The notes beneath the pieces were generated by a model. It searched no databases. It was given only the letters and a program-made list of their open reading frames with translations, and had not been told where the DNA came from. DNA of 64,000 nucleotides. It comes from Notolepis coatsorum. Its lineage: Eukaryota; Chordata; Actinopteri; Aulopiformes; Paralepididae. The stretch is from assembly GCA_963971535.1 (NCBI GenBank), contig OZ020590.1, forward strand, positions 154,835,417-154,899,416. Direction: 5' to 3'. Made by a program: the position numbers and the translations under genes. Shown here one piece after another: positions 45,906-58,126 of this stretch. The first letter of the stretch is position 1. Every line of letters starts with the position of its first letter.

Positions 45906-47325
45906 AAAGGGTGATCATCAGGCTATCTTTATAAGCCACATTAGTCAAAGTACTGCTAATAGATTACTAGCATAATTCTGCAGACAAACTGTAGCTTACA
46001 TTCTGTTTAGGATATTAATCTTGACATTTTGGAGAGAAGGAAGTAGTTAAAGGAACAGCGCAGCATTTTGTGTGAAATACACTTTTCCCCCAGAGAACCA
46101 GATGGATCGGTTTCATCCGCGCGTGTCCGTTTTGGAGTTGTTCTTCGCTTTTGATGGAGCTACGGGGCTAGACACGATACGTCTATTTTTCTTCCCCTAT
46201 AACAGGCCCATTTCCTGACAACGTGCGCGAGAGAATAAAAAGTCATTTATACTTGTATATGGAACGTGCATCATCCTCTGCGACACAGGACGCAATAGTG
46301 GTCTGCGGGAAAGAGACATAGCTGCTCCCTCAGACAAGATGAGACGACTACTAATGACAGACGGCAACATTACGTCTCACTGAATGTTGTTTAAGGCAAA
46401 GTCTTACCAGGGAAATGGAGATATTGCTCACAAAAACGATCATAGATAATTTTTTTTTTAAACTTGAATGAAATCAAATTTATATATATACATATATATA
46501 TATTCTTTATATTTTTGTATGTAGCCATTGTATAAGCAGAAAAATAAACAGGGCATTTGTCATTCTAAAATCTAAATGCATGACAAGGAGGGAGACGTCG
46601 TCCCTTCCCTTCTCATGTAGCTCCTAGTCACGCATTTCAAATCAAATCCCCCCCGGCCCATTAATCACTTCCCTTTTAATACCTTTAATTAATAAACCCT
46701 TAAAAACAGCAGTTTCAACGATTACACAGTTATCAATTCAACATGCATGAAGGCACTCGTATCAGGATCTCGTTGGCGGGCTTTATCTGATTATCTCTTG
46801 GAGTGAAGCATGACTGATGCGTACAGCTGTACAGAACACAGTTAGTAATCCCAGTAGAAAATGCAAGCATGTACACAGCAGGGTTAACACACAACAAGGT
46901 TATTATCCATGAGCAGCATCTCAGTTATAGGTTTAGTGGTCCTGATGTTACGAGGGAGAGAGAGAGAGCCATTAGGACTGAACAACATGAATTAGAAATA
47001 TTAAAAACATGCTCTGAAATATACAAACATCACTGTTATTCAATATGTAATGATTTTCTTTTTTTATTCTTTTAATTTTTCAAGGGTTGAGATTTTCATC
47101 TGATGTGACAAGAAAACAACTTCCCCAAAAAAATCTAAACAAACAAAAATGAAGTTATACTAATCTGTTATATGTATAGTTGTATATGTGTGTGTGTAGG
47201 ATATGTTATACTAAGTTATGTACTTGGTACCCACCCTCAGGGATATGTTTAGTCGAACTTAACAGACTTGAACTATAACAAAGGATTATCTGCAACATTA
47301 TTACACACTCTTGAGTTTGTACACA
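45906..47325. other. Mostly unique noncoding DNA, candidate conserved stretch at 46560-46900
   Basis: No exon is recognised. The stretch near 46660-46800 carries many homeodomain-like ATTAAT/TTAATT cores and two TTATCT GATA-like sites (46780-46797), with no visible transposon signature. A TA-rich run lies at 46482-46502. Confidence 0.35.
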
Positions 47326-47605
47326 AATGGGCTAGATCCACAAAGAATGGATTGCACGGTGCTAGTTGCACCCTACTTACAATTCATTATGAATTGAAAA
47401 TGGGGGACCCTGATGTAAACAAGACGAAAGTCTTTCTCTGGTCTGCATCCCCTTAACAATTGTGTGTATTGAGCCGTACTGTATTCTACCCATTCTACAA
47501 TCTGTTAATAAAAGTTTCAATCAATCACATTTTTCAATTTATAATGAATTGTAAGTAGGGTACAACTAGCACTGTGCAATCCATTCTTTGTGGATCTAGC
47601 CCATT
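47326..47605. mobile_element. Foldback MITE split by a retroelement 3' end
   Basis: Arms of about 72 bp are inverted copies: AATGGGCTAGATCCACAAAG at the left and CTTTGTGGATCTAGCCCATT at the right, continuing to AATTCATTATGAATTG near the centre. A retroelement tail (47400-47527) occupies the loop. Confidence 0.88.
47395..47527 (+). mobile_element. Retroelement 3' end (copy 4)
   Basis: Plus-strand copy of the family at 862-985, ending CTGTTAATAAAAGTTTCAAT with a short TCAA tail. It lies in the centre of the foldback MITE. Confidence 0.85.
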
Positions 47606-47859
47606 GTCTGAGCAATATCACACTGGACTTAGACTATGTCAAATATCTGATTAATTTTATGATATGATACAAGATACTATGCTAATACAACTAGTATATA
47701 AAGCTTGTATCACCAATAGATCCTTAACAAGTGACAACACTGTTTCGGTAAATGTAATGTGATGCTCATAATATACTACTGTTATACTATAATGTATTAT
47801 ATTATACAATATTATATGATATTATACTAAACTAAACTATACTATGCATTTCGTACTTA

Positions 47860-48046
47860 ATTTTGTACTTTAGGTTGTACTTTAGTTTGTATATTGTATA
47901 TTTTGTATAGTGTTTGGTCTTTATTCTTTTGACTTCTTTACTGTATGAAGCACAATCTCACGGGGCTCATATACAGAACCAAGCATTTCACTGTAATGCA
48001 CATGTACCTTATATGTGACAAACAAAACAAAACTTGAACTTGATCT
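47860..48046 (+). mobile_element. LINE-like 3' end with AAAC/TTGAAC tail
   Basis: The segment includes AGCATTTCACTGTAATGCAC, then TATGTGACAAACAAAACAAA and ACTTGAACTTGA. This is a typical fish LINE 3' UTR with a simple-sequence tail. Confidence 0.55.
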
Positions 48047-49975
48047 CGAACAATACAATACTATATTATACTAGACCATACTACAGTAGTATTATACACA
48101 CTCGTATCATCTCAAATATATAAAAATGAATGAATATTGTCACACCAGATGATAAAAACAAATAGAAATCCACATTTGTATAGCGTTAAAACGTTTTTCA
48201 GGTTTCTGTATCAATACATGTGAATAACACAGGAGGCACAGAGAGGACATACTAGATGCACATGGGACAGACGTGCAGACGGACCTTGTTGTCAGGAGGA
48301 GAGACAGCCGTGAGAACCAGAGGAGAGAGAGGAGGTGACGAGAGAGGAGGAGGTGAAGAGAGAGGAGGAGGTGAAGAGAGAGGAGGACAGGAACTCGCAT
48401 GCAGGAATGAGGGGGTGAACAGTATTTGTTAGTCCATTTAGTAAAACAGAACAAAAACATTTTGAGGTTGTTTATTCAGGAGGAGGAAAGAAAGAAAGAA
48501 CGGGTGAGTAAACAGAGTTAATAAACTCAAATGTGCGTGCGATGCTGCGCGTGCGATGCAGTTTGCAAACCGTTGCATTTTCACGCCGCTATAGAGTGAT
48601 GTTTAGATGTGAATAAAAAAAAATAACTAAAAAGTGCAATTAAGTGTGTGTTTTACAGAATGCAGCCAGGAAGTACTACTAATGGTGCTGTCACGGAAAT
48701 TAGTCGACAAGAAAAATGCTGAGGGTGGTCAGATTTTAGAGGTCAACCTCTCCAACCTTTAATTATTTTAGCCTATATATCCAGCAACTAACATACTCTG
48801 AATCTACAAGGCACTTTGGAATGGTAGAAAAGCAAAAGAAGATTCATTAGCTACTGACAAGAAATTAAATATGTAAGCAGTCTTAGCATGAACGGTTGGA
48901 GATGGACATAATATATATATATATAAATATAATATATATATATAGGTTGACCAAAAACATAATATAAATGTTTATTGTGGGAGTTCTAATGTCACTATTT
49001 GATCTATCAGTGTAATTTTTTTTAATGTTTCTAAATGACCGATGTTGATCTAATGCAACTTGGAGCAAACTAAAAAAAAAAAAATTACCTTCTGTTCACC
49101 CAGCGAAGACGACATCAGCAGCACCATGCAAGAGCCACATGACACGGTCATATGTAACGCACGCACATGATTGGTTGAAAGGAAGGTGGAGTAGGGAGGG
49201 GAGGGGGGGGGCGGGGTCACATGGAAAATACAACACATTTTAAAATGATGAAAACAAACATGGGTAATAAACAAAACAAGAATGTTAAAGGACAAAATTA
49301 TACAAAAACAACACAAACAAAACAAATACATGAATAACAGATTATTTTTTGTATTTTTTTTTTTTACACACATTGAATACATACAGAAAATATATACGCA
49401 CTGAATACATGAAGCATCTGCAGATATTTAAGTTTGGGATGTTGCCGTTAATTTGAGCAAAAAGGCTCTAAATTGCCATTCCACTTAAAAAGATGAGAAA
49501 GAAAGGTAAACTATACGCGGCCCAAAAATGCCTCATGCATCCATTTCATTTAAACAGTTTTTCCTCTGATTGATATTCAACGATAAACACAGGATATAAA
49601 TATTCCAAAAATAAATATCCCCAAATGTACATAAAGCCACTTTAAGACCCAATCCAGAATTGAAACCTCTGGCACTGAAAATGGCCACTGTGTTGTTTTT
49701 CTTATGGTTAAAAAACCATTTTCTCCCACCAATTTGAATGAGCTTTTGGTACAACCACGAGTTTGAAATGTATTCTAGGATTCAGTGGATGGGTTACAGT
49801 GGAATCAGAAAGATTATTTATCCAACCGTAAAAAAATAAAAAATAATAATAATAATTAAAACCCGGATTGGGGCTAGTGGATCCCTGCTTGCTTTGAACA
49901 GAGGAAACCCTGCATTATTTGCAACACTGACAAGCGCTTCATGCTCAGCTAAATATGGCTAATAACACAACAAAG
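48047..49975. other. Noncoding DNA, low-complexity patches only
   Basis: The stretch includes a GAGAGGAGGAGGTGAA short tandem repeat (48320-48385), TA-rich runs at 48908-48943, a G-rich run at 49196-49214 and an AT-rich patch near 49830-49860. A minus-strand frame at 49079-49140 ends at a GTAATT donor-like site, but I recognise no protein motif in it. Confidence 0.4.
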
Positions 49976-49984
49976 CAGAACAAC

Positions 49985-50640
49985 GTCACATGAAGCGTTA
50001 GGGAGAGAGACAGTCTGCAACAGTTCAAGACTATAGACATGAAGCGTTAGGGAGAGAGACAGTCTGCAGCAGTTCAAGACTACATAGAGACATGAAGCGT
50101 TAGGGAGAGAGACAGTCTGCAGCAGTTCAAGACTACATAGAGACATGAAGCGTTAGGGAGAGAGACAGTCTGCAGCAGTTCAAGACTACATAGAGACATG
50201 AAGCGTTAGGGAGAGAGACAGTCTGCAACAGTTCAAGACTACATAGAGACATGAAGCGTTAGGGAGAGAGACAGTCTGCAACAGTTCAAGACTACATAGA
50301 GACATGAAGCGTTAGGGAGAGAGACAGTCTGCAGCAGTTCAAGACTACATAGAGACATGAAGCGTTAGGGAGAGAGACAGTCTGCAGCAGTTCAAGACTA
50401 CATAGAGACATGAAGCGTTAGGGAGAGAGACAGTCTGCAACAGTTCAAGACTACATAGAGACATGAAGCATTAGGGAGAGAGACAGTCTGCAACAGACCA
50501 GGGCTTCAGAGGGAGAAGGATTTGACGCGTTAGGGAGAGAGACAGTCTGCAACAGACCAGGGCTTCAGAGGGAGAAGGATTTGACGCGTTAGGGAGAGAG
50601 ACAGTCTGCAACAGACCAGGGCTTCGGAGGGAGAAGGACA
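49985..50640. repeat. Compound minisatellite: 53-bp units then 59-bp units
   Basis: About nine 53-bp units share GCGTTAGGGAGAGAGACAGT, then CTGCAGCAGTTCAAGACTAC and ATAGAGACATGAA. They switch to three 59-bp units that keep the first 30 bases but replace the rest with GACCAGGGCTTCAGAGGGAG and AAGGATTTGAC. Confidence 0.95.
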
Positions 50641-51858
50641 GTTCACCCTCTGTGACAAACTTGCAAAACTGCACAATTCATAATGTCAGAAGCTGTATTG
50701 TTGCGCTGAAATCTGAAAGTCTAATGCAAACCCAGGCCAGAGGAATACATTGTTGAATTGAATTTCCAACACTGTGCAGCTGAACCCTGAACCTGCTTAT
50801 ACACATTTGAAAGACGAGATTAATAAAACATGCACCATTCCACATACTTACTCTTTTGACCTGGCACCAAGTTTAGATTCTATTATTTAGATCGATTATG
50901 CACATTTGCGTAACTCAAGGCTTTGTTGTTAAGAGTGCAAACCACACATGAAAGCGATGAGCATTAAATGATGACAGCGTTTTGGTCACGCCAGTTCGAC
51001 AGGGCCCTCGACTGTATTTCATTAAGTCAGTGAAAAGAACATTAGCAGTGTGTGTACTTGTCCATTAGGCACGTCTAGGAATCCATTCAACTTGTATTTT
51101 GTAATTCTTGATGTCGGCGCAAATCCAACACACGGAGGAATTGTAAGAATTATGCGTAATTATGCAACGGCCGTCACGGACACACGCACACATGTGCATC
51201 GTCGGCATATCTGCGGATATTCAGAAGAGTCCAGTGTTCAGGGCATTAATCTGCCTACACTCAAAGCACTTAAACGAATACAATAACAAGTCATTATCGG
51301 GTCATCCCAGTCATACAGAACGAAGGAAGATGTTTAATATTTAGAAGTCTGTCGGTATAAAGCAGCATTCTGTATATTTTGCACATTGACAGCCTCAGTG
51401 AGGATGAGAGGTACATCATCTGTCCTTTCTCCATTACCCAGAATCCTCCTTGTTGGTAAACATCCTACACTCCTGTTCTTCCTACTATACTCTTCCTACT
51501 ACTGTAGTTATTTTGAAATTCAAAACAAGAGCTTCACGTCAAGGAGGCAATTTGCACATGAAAATAAAATAAAAGTGTCTACAACCAATGTAATTTGTCA
51601 TACATATATATAGCGTGTGTGTAATAAAGATATTTCTGTATCTGCCATCGAAGCACACGGAATGCTGACTGTGGCGCGCCGCCGTCCAATTATACACAGC
51701 GCAGCCGCTGTCATCCTATCAACGCTATAAGCATGTTATCAATCATAAAGCTCCCAGCGAGCTACAGGAACTTCCTCTCCTCTCCCTGGCTGCTCTCGAC
51801 ATCCTCCAGACTTCAACCCTCAAACGTTTGTGTGGATCGCAGTCGGACTACCGTTCGC
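50641..51858. other. Unique noncoding DNA, nothing recognised
   Basis: No gene or clear repeat is seen. Homeobox-like ATTATGCGTAATTATGCAA occurs near 51148-51166, and a GGCGCGCC CpG patch occurs near 51673. Confidence 0.4.
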
Positions 51859-51866
51859 ATCGTCAC

Positions 51867-52188
51867 TAGGGTTGGGCACCGAAAACCGGTTCTAATTAGG
51901 AACCGGTTCCTAACTTCCGGTTCTGGAACCGGAAGTAACATACCTGCATTTCGATTCTTAAATTTTTTGTTAATTAATACCCTAGTTACAGTACAGCAAC
52001 CAAATTAAACTGTATCAAGTCAACTGAAAATGTGAATGTAAAATTTTCAAAAAAAAATATTCTCCTGTGAAATAAGCTGTGACCTGCACCTCAAAGAATC
52101 GGAATCGAGAATCGTTCAGAACAGGAATCGATATGGAGAATCGGAATCGGAACCGGAATCGTTCAAATCCAAACGATGCCCAACCCTA
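51867..52188. mobile_element. hAT-type MITE with 8-bp TSD
   Basis: The ends TAGGGTTGGGCACCG and CGATGCCCAACCCTA are inverted, and the flanks ATCGTCAC (51859-51866) and ATCGCCAC (52189-52196) differ at one base. The body is rich in GGAATCG/GGAACCGG repeats, as in a common fish hAT MITE family. No coding capacity. Confidence 0.93.
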
Positions 52189-52196
52189 ATCGCCAC

Positions 52197-53769
52197 CCCG
52201 TTCGTTGGCCTCGTTCAAGGTGGCAGCCATGAGGCGCGAGACACCGTGGTGGATGATGAGTGTGCAGCAACACGTGTGGGCCTACTACTTTAGTTCAGGG
52301 ATAATAATAATAATCATTAAGTACTTAGGAACTAATGAGGAACTATTATGTTAACAAAGTGTGCATTGGCCATCTGTCTCTCAGCGCAGGGAAATCCTTC
52401 CAGAATGGCTTCTACTTTGCTCCCCAATAGACCTATCATGTATTCATTATGATGAGTCAGAGGTGCACCCCCCCCCCCCCCCCCTCCCTCACCAGAAATG
52501 AACGGTCTTTTCCTTTCCCGTTTACCAGTCATGTTGTCCTTGATGCTGCATGTGGGGTTAATGGGGAAAACTGTGTTTCACCAAAGGATTTTTGTTATAA
52601 GGTTCCAATTTCTAAAAAGCCAAATTGCTAACTAACCCTGAATGACTGGATGTTGTGGAGAACGCACCGACACGCTGGTGACGTCAGGTGACCTGATCTG
52701 CGATGCTGAGCTAGTTTTGGCTAACTTTTTTTATTTCGGGAAAAAACATCAGTTGAACATTTCAGTTTAAAATATTGTACATTTTCCATCTTTTTTCTTT
52801 TCCCCCCCCCTTCTTTCCCCCTTCCCCTCCCTCATTCCCACCCCTTCCCACCCATGGAGGTTGACAACACAAACATATTATCTGCATTACATATAAATAG
52901 ATTTGGCTAGAGATTTTAACTTTGTTATTACCACTTTATACAATTCTAAATCCCCTGTCTCATCAGAGGAAGGTACAGTATATTAGAAGCTGCAAGAACC
53001 ACAGGCGAAGCTCGGAGCAATCTATTAATAGTCCGTTCACATTCCTACAGCTGCAGGAGATTCAGGAGAGGTCTATTACACGTTTCACTAAAGAACAATC
53101 CATTTGACTCTCAAATCCCTATATTCTACCGGTTTACCTCTAATTCTAAAAGTGAACTATTAGATAAACAATATGTGTTCCTACACTTAGCTATTCCGAG
53201 GTACTTGATCACTATTTGTGTCATTGGTTCCCTAGGTACTTGATCACTATTTGTGTCATTGGTCCCCTAGGTACTTGATCATTATATGTGCCCGCCTAAA
53301 AATAAAGTGTTACCAATATTTGATAGCGATATAGAACAGCTGTCTTTCTTTGAAGAGTAACTAATAAACATGTAGATATGAGAGCGGCAGAATGGTTACG
53401 CTGAGAGAGACTATAGCTAACCACCATACACTCTTAAAACAGATGTGTTGAAACAACATAGGATGTGTTGTCATTCAAAAGGGATGGTTCATATTTTTGG
53501 AACCATCGCCCTTTTTGCTTCTTCTTACCAATGATGTTGATTAATAGAGTCCTTTCTCAGCACATTTCATGCTGTTCCTCATACCAGCTCTGGCTAGTTG
53601 GCCAAGAACCAATGCAAAGTCAATGGGGTCAAGCTCCTGTCTTTCATATTTGAAGCCTGCCAACGTAATCAGAGCAGCATACAGTAACTGGACCACATAC
53701 CACTTTAACGTGACCTTTAGAGGTCAATGGGCTGAGGATCGAATGCTCCCAAGCAAGACACAAATGTCA
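52197..53769. other. Noncoding DNA with homopyrimidine patches
   Basis: A C run lies at 52467-52484 and a CT-rich stretch at 52788-52852. A 35-bp unit starting GGTACTTGATCA is repeated at 53200, 53235 and 53270. No exon is recognised. Confidence 0.4.
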
Positions 53770-53899
53770 TATAAATGTGTACTTTTACTTTTGATACCGT
53801 AAGTACATGCAATATCAAATACTTCTCTACTTTTACTTGAGTAGAATTTCGAATGCAGGACTTTTACTATTTTATCTGGGCATTTCTACTTGTACTTAA

Positions 53900-54865
53900 A
53901 AGGTGCTGTAAGTGTTAAGTAGCTCTACATTCTGCCAGCCATCACTGATACAGAGTGTCTGGTCAGTAACATGGGTCTCTCAGTCCCTCCACTCTGCAGT
54001 AAACAGTCATCACTGATACAGAGTGTCTGGTCAGTAACATGGGTCTCCCAGTCCCTCCACTCTGCAGTAAACAGCCATCACTGATATAGAGTGTCTGGTC
54101 AGTAACATGGGTCTCCCAGTCCCTCCACTCTGCAGTAAACAGTCATCACTGATATAGAGTGTCTGGTCAGTAACATGGGTCTCCCAGTCCCTCCACTCTG
54201 CAGTAAACAGCCATCACTGATATAGAGTGTTTGGTCAGTAACATGGGTCTCCCAGTCCCTCCACTCTGCAGTAAACAGCCATCACTGATATAGAGTGTTT
54301 GGTCAGTAACATGGGTCTCCCAGTCCCTCCACTCTGCAGTAAACAGCCATCACTGATATAGAGTGTTTGGTCAGTAACATGGGTCTCCCAGTCCCTCTTG
54401 CTCTGCAGTAAACACAAAATGAATGTTCTGGTATCCTGTTCCCACCTTATCCAATCAGGAGAGAGAACCCTAGATATTTGTACTTATTTCAAGAAATCTC
54501 ATCAAGCCAAATTTGCTTACCGCACTGGCAGATTATTTGTACTCGTTTCAAGCACACATTTGCTTATTCATGTCAGACTAAAGTGGGAATGTATTTTCTG
54601 TTTACTGCCGAGCGGAGGGACTGGGAGACCCACCCCATGTTACCGACCAGTGACGGCCGTCGGAATGTAGAGATATTATTTCAACGTGTAGAACCACTTA
54701 ACCCATTTCACTGCTACACTACCAAATGGTTAACCCTTTCACTGCGACAATACAGAAGGTTAACCTGCTACTTAACCAGCTGTAGTGTGATAGTAAAGGG
54801 TTAACCTTCTGTAGTGTGTCAGTGAACGGGTTGATATAACAAGAAAATACCAGTTGCAGCACCTT
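53900..54865. mobile_element. Foldback element with a one-sided 68-bp expansion
   Basis: The outer ends AAGGTGCTG and CAGCACCTT are inverted. The left arm starts CTCTACATTCTGCCAGCC and the right arm near 54680 is its reverse complement. On the left arm the internal unit is tandemly repeated; on the right arm it is single. A related single-unit copy lies at 4836-5110. Confidence 0.75.
53936..54414. repeat. 68-bp minisatellite (about 7 units)
   Basis: The unit starts CAGYCATCACTGATAYAGAG and continues with TGTYTGGTCAGTAACATGGG, ending CTCTGCAGTAAA. Unit starts at 54004, 54072 and 54140 confirm the 68-bp spacing. Confidence 0.95.
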
Positions 54866-54900
54866 TGAGTAAAGGAACTGTGTACTTCCTCCACCTACCG

Positions 54901-56260
54901 CTGGTCCACGTGTCGCTTCAACGCATCTGTTGTTGTTAAAGTGTACGCGTGGTCGGGCGCGGAGCCACTACAGGAAGCACTAACAAGGCTACGTTGGGTT
55001 ATTAGCGCCCTCTTCCTCCTCTTCTTCTTCTTCTCACACACGGCATGCAACAAACCACGTCGTCGTCACACAGTACTGACACCTTCATGCTGTTCTCTCG
55101 ACACGCTAACACAACATAAATCAGAGCTCCGCACGTCATTTCAAAACCAACAAGCACACTGCGAACACCGTCTGGGGGCGGCCTCCATGACGACGTCTGG
55201 TTGTGTTTATCTCCTAGCATGCAGCCTTGTGAGTATACACACTGCACACGGTACAGTCGGGGTATTAGACGGGAGGGGGGGGGGGGGGGGGAGGGGCAGC
55301 CTGTACACAGGATGTACTACTCGGGGCTAATGTTAGTGCGTTGACGTTCTACGAGGGTTTCGAGACGGGTCAGCGAAGCCGGTTAGCCGAACCGGCTTAG
55401 CTCACCAGCGCTCTGTGCCCCCTCAACCGACGGTAGACTAGGCCGCTATGGCGACAGAACCGACAGTTGGCGATAGAGCCGACGGTTCTGTTCTGTGCTA
55501 TGTTTCTGTCTCTAGAAGCTGGGTGCTGACGTGGGGGGTCTAAGTGGAAGGCCAAGCAGACACACAATGGCTGGGACACACACACACACACACACGCACG
55601 CACACACGCACGCGCACACGCACGCGCACACGCACGCGCACACACACGCGCACACACACTTCACTGCTGGACGTGGACAGGCATACTCACTAAGGGCGAT
55701 ACTGGTTGTGGTTGGAGGAATGGGAGTTGTTGGTTCTGACTGAAAAACTGAAAGATGGTGAGAACATGGTGAGAGCTTACCAACAACAACAACAACAACA
55801 ACAACAACAGCTGATTCAGGTGCGTCAACACGTTCGCCATATTGATCGGCGTGGTATCATCGGCGTACACATGGACCACAGGACCGCCCATACAGACTGT
55901 TACCGGTCCCCCCTCCCCCCTGTCACACAAGGTTCTTTTTGACAAAAAACTTGTTGATAAAGTGTTAATTTATGAACACGTTATGTTAATGTCAAAGTCA
56001 CAGGCGATCTTCTGTGATATATCAAAAGCCGAAAACTTTATTTTATTACCCAAAAGTGTGAACGCTATCACAGTTCCTCTCCTTCATTACATCCTTTGGA
56101 ATGAGCGTACAATGGAGTCTAGGATCAAAGTCAATGGCTATTTTAATAAAACAGGCATCAGATAGTCCTAATGGATGCTATGCTGTATTCCCCTGTTTAA
56201 TATCTGTCAGCCTGTCCCACCCTTTTAGCTACAGTAACATTACAACTATGAAAACCTTCT
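54901..56260. other. Noncoding DNA with microsatellites and small palindromes
   Basis: The stretch includes a G run at 55274-55292, a CA/CG alternating tract at 55577-55659, a CAA repeat at 55782-55809, and a perfect 9-bp inverted repeat AAGCCGGTT/AACCGGCTT at 55376-55398. No exon is recognised. Confidence 0.45.
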
Positions 56261-56261
56261 G

Positions 56262-56490
56262 TACAGTACAGTACAGTCTTTTCAGTACAGAGGTTCAGTA
56301 TTCTTAACTTTATGATGGTTTAGTAGCAGTACAGTCTTTTTAGTACAGAGGTTCAATATTCTTAACTTCATGTTGGTTTAGTAACAGTACAGTCTTTATA
56401 GTACATAGGTTCAGTAACTTAACTTTATGATGGTTTAGTATCAGTACAGTCTCTTCAGTACAGAGGTTCAGTATTCTTACATTTATGATG
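56262..56490. repeat. About 60-bp tandem repeat (4 units)
   Basis: The unit contains CAGTACAGAGGTTCAGTATT and TTATGATGGTTTAGTA with small changes. The last unit is cut by SINE copy B and continues at 56970. Confidence 0.9.
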
Positions 56491-56969
56491 TTTTATTTTT
56501 TTGTATCCACTTTTTCTCCTCCTATTTTTCTTGTATTTTCCTCCCATCCCAATTTAGTCATTATGCCAATTCCCCCCTCCCCGTCCTGGTTGTTGCACAC
56601 ATTTGCCCCCTACTTGCCGGTCTAGGGAGCCCTGAAGTCTATCACATGCTTCCTCCGATACATAGGAGACAGCCAGCAGCCTCTTTTCGCCTGGCAGCAA
56701 GGACTCTCATTGGGTGAGTGTAACGCGTGGGAGGGCACACTCACCTCACCCAGATCCCTTCCTCGCTGTGCAGGCGCCCTGACCGACCTGTAGGAGTCGC
56801 TGTTTACAACGACCAGATTACCACCCCACCGGCTTCCCTCCCGCTGACTCTGCCAATTGTGTCAGTATGACGACCGGCCAAGCCGGAGGCACCGCTGACA
56901 GCCGGATTCGATACCAGTGTCTCTGCGGTGGTAGACAGACGCTTAGTCCGCTGCGCTACCCGACCGCCA
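56491..56969 (-). mobile_element. tRNA-headed SINE, copy B, with perfect 14-bp TSD
   Basis: TTACATTTATGATG flanks both sides (56477-56490 and 56970-56983). Head, body and T-rich plus-strand left edge match copy A at 45304-45752. It is inserted in the last unit of the 60-bp repeat, so it is younger than that repeat. Confidence 0.94.
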
Positions 56970-57222
56970 TTACATTTATGATGGTTGAGTAGGTATTTAT
57001 TTGGGATCACTTCAGTAATCTTAAAATCACTGGATGTCTACTGTGTTCCAGGTTTTACTGAGTAAGCTTACTGTAGCAAGGTTACTTTGAGGTAGTGGAT
57101 GTATACTTTACTTACAAAAATTACAATAAAAGGTGTGACTTCTACAACCAAAACAATCATGGATTTGCAAGTCTAGGTAGGATTAACTGTTTTCTTTTGT
57201 CTGTTCATCTGCTGCCTACAGG

Positions 57223-57418
57223 CGCCCTGACCGACCTGTAGGAGTCACTGTTTACAACGACCAGATTACCACCCTTCGACTCCCCTCCCGCTGACTCTGC
57301 CAATTGAGTCAGTATGACGGCCGGCACAAGCCGGAGGCAACGCCGACAGCCGGATTCGAGACCGGTGTCTCTCGCGTTGGTGACGAGCGCAATGTCCGCT
57401 GCGCCACCCAGCCGCCCT
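57223..57418 (-). mobile_element. tRNA-headed SINE, copy C, truncated
   Basis: Only the head and first half are present, from GGGCGGCTGGGTGGCGCAGC at the right edge to GGTCAGGGCGCC at the left. The tail is missing. Same orientation as copies A and B. Confidence 0.88.
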
Positions 57419-58063
57419 CAAACATGCACTTTAGCACTTTATTTACATAATTTTAAGTGAGACTGGGTCAACATCTTATGGGGAATCCATGGCCTATTAT
57501 ATCAATTTGTGGGCGCTTGACACACAACGGCGCCTGAGAAGCACAGGTACAGTATACGACAGGTACAGTATACTAAGCCTCTACTGCCTTCGGAGAATAG
57601 CGGCTGAACAACAGCCACGTCCTGTAGCGCGTCGTTATCAGCGCGCATTAGTCCTGCGGAGAGCACGTCAGGTACATGGCCCCCGTACAGCGGCCACGGA
57701 AAAACTCATTTGGATTGTAATCAAACTGACTGATTCATTGTTCTGGTACGAGCGGCGGCTTATCTGCCGGTTTCCTCAAAGCCCAGAGCATCTGCGCTCC
57801 ATCAGAGCGTTTATCTGGAGCCGGCCGTACGCAGCTGTGTTACTCCTCCCGGACTCGGCGGTGCTGCTGGGCCCTTGGAATCATCCTAAGCTACCCCCCC
57901 CCCCAGCTACGCCCCTGCTCGGCGGTGCTGCGTTTATATACGGGGATCTGTTACCGCCGAGTTCAAAGTGTGTACAGGAAACAAGTGCTGCTGGGACACA
58001 CTGTCACAACCCTCATTACTGCACCGCAGCTTACGCTTTCACATGGGGACAATAGCAATAGAG

Positions 58064-58126
<63 letters not shown>

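Larger units (their letters stand above)
53770..54900. mobile_element. hAT MITE split by a foldback element
   Basis: The outer parts (about 53780-53898 and 54866-54900) have the TACTTTTACTTGAGTA motifs and the ACTTCCTCCACC ending of fish hAT MITEs. They are separated by the foldback element at 53900-54865. The left terminal repeat is not clearly visible, so the outer limits are approximate. Confidence 0.6.

Noticed and set aside
49079-49140. Small minus-strand exon ending in a GTAATT donor
   Set aside because: The frame (MVLLMSSSLGEQK) matches no NCAM1 segment I know and has no clear acceptor.
49985-50640. Interstitial telomere repeat because of TTAGGG in each unit
   Set aside because: TTAGGG occurs once per 53-59 bp unit and is never in tandem.
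57489-58055. 188-residue plus-strand frame in CpG-rich DNA
   Set aside because: No recognisable domain, proline-rich low-complexity end, runs next to microsatellites and SINE copies; CpG-rich DNA lacks AT-rich stops, so long chance frames are expected.
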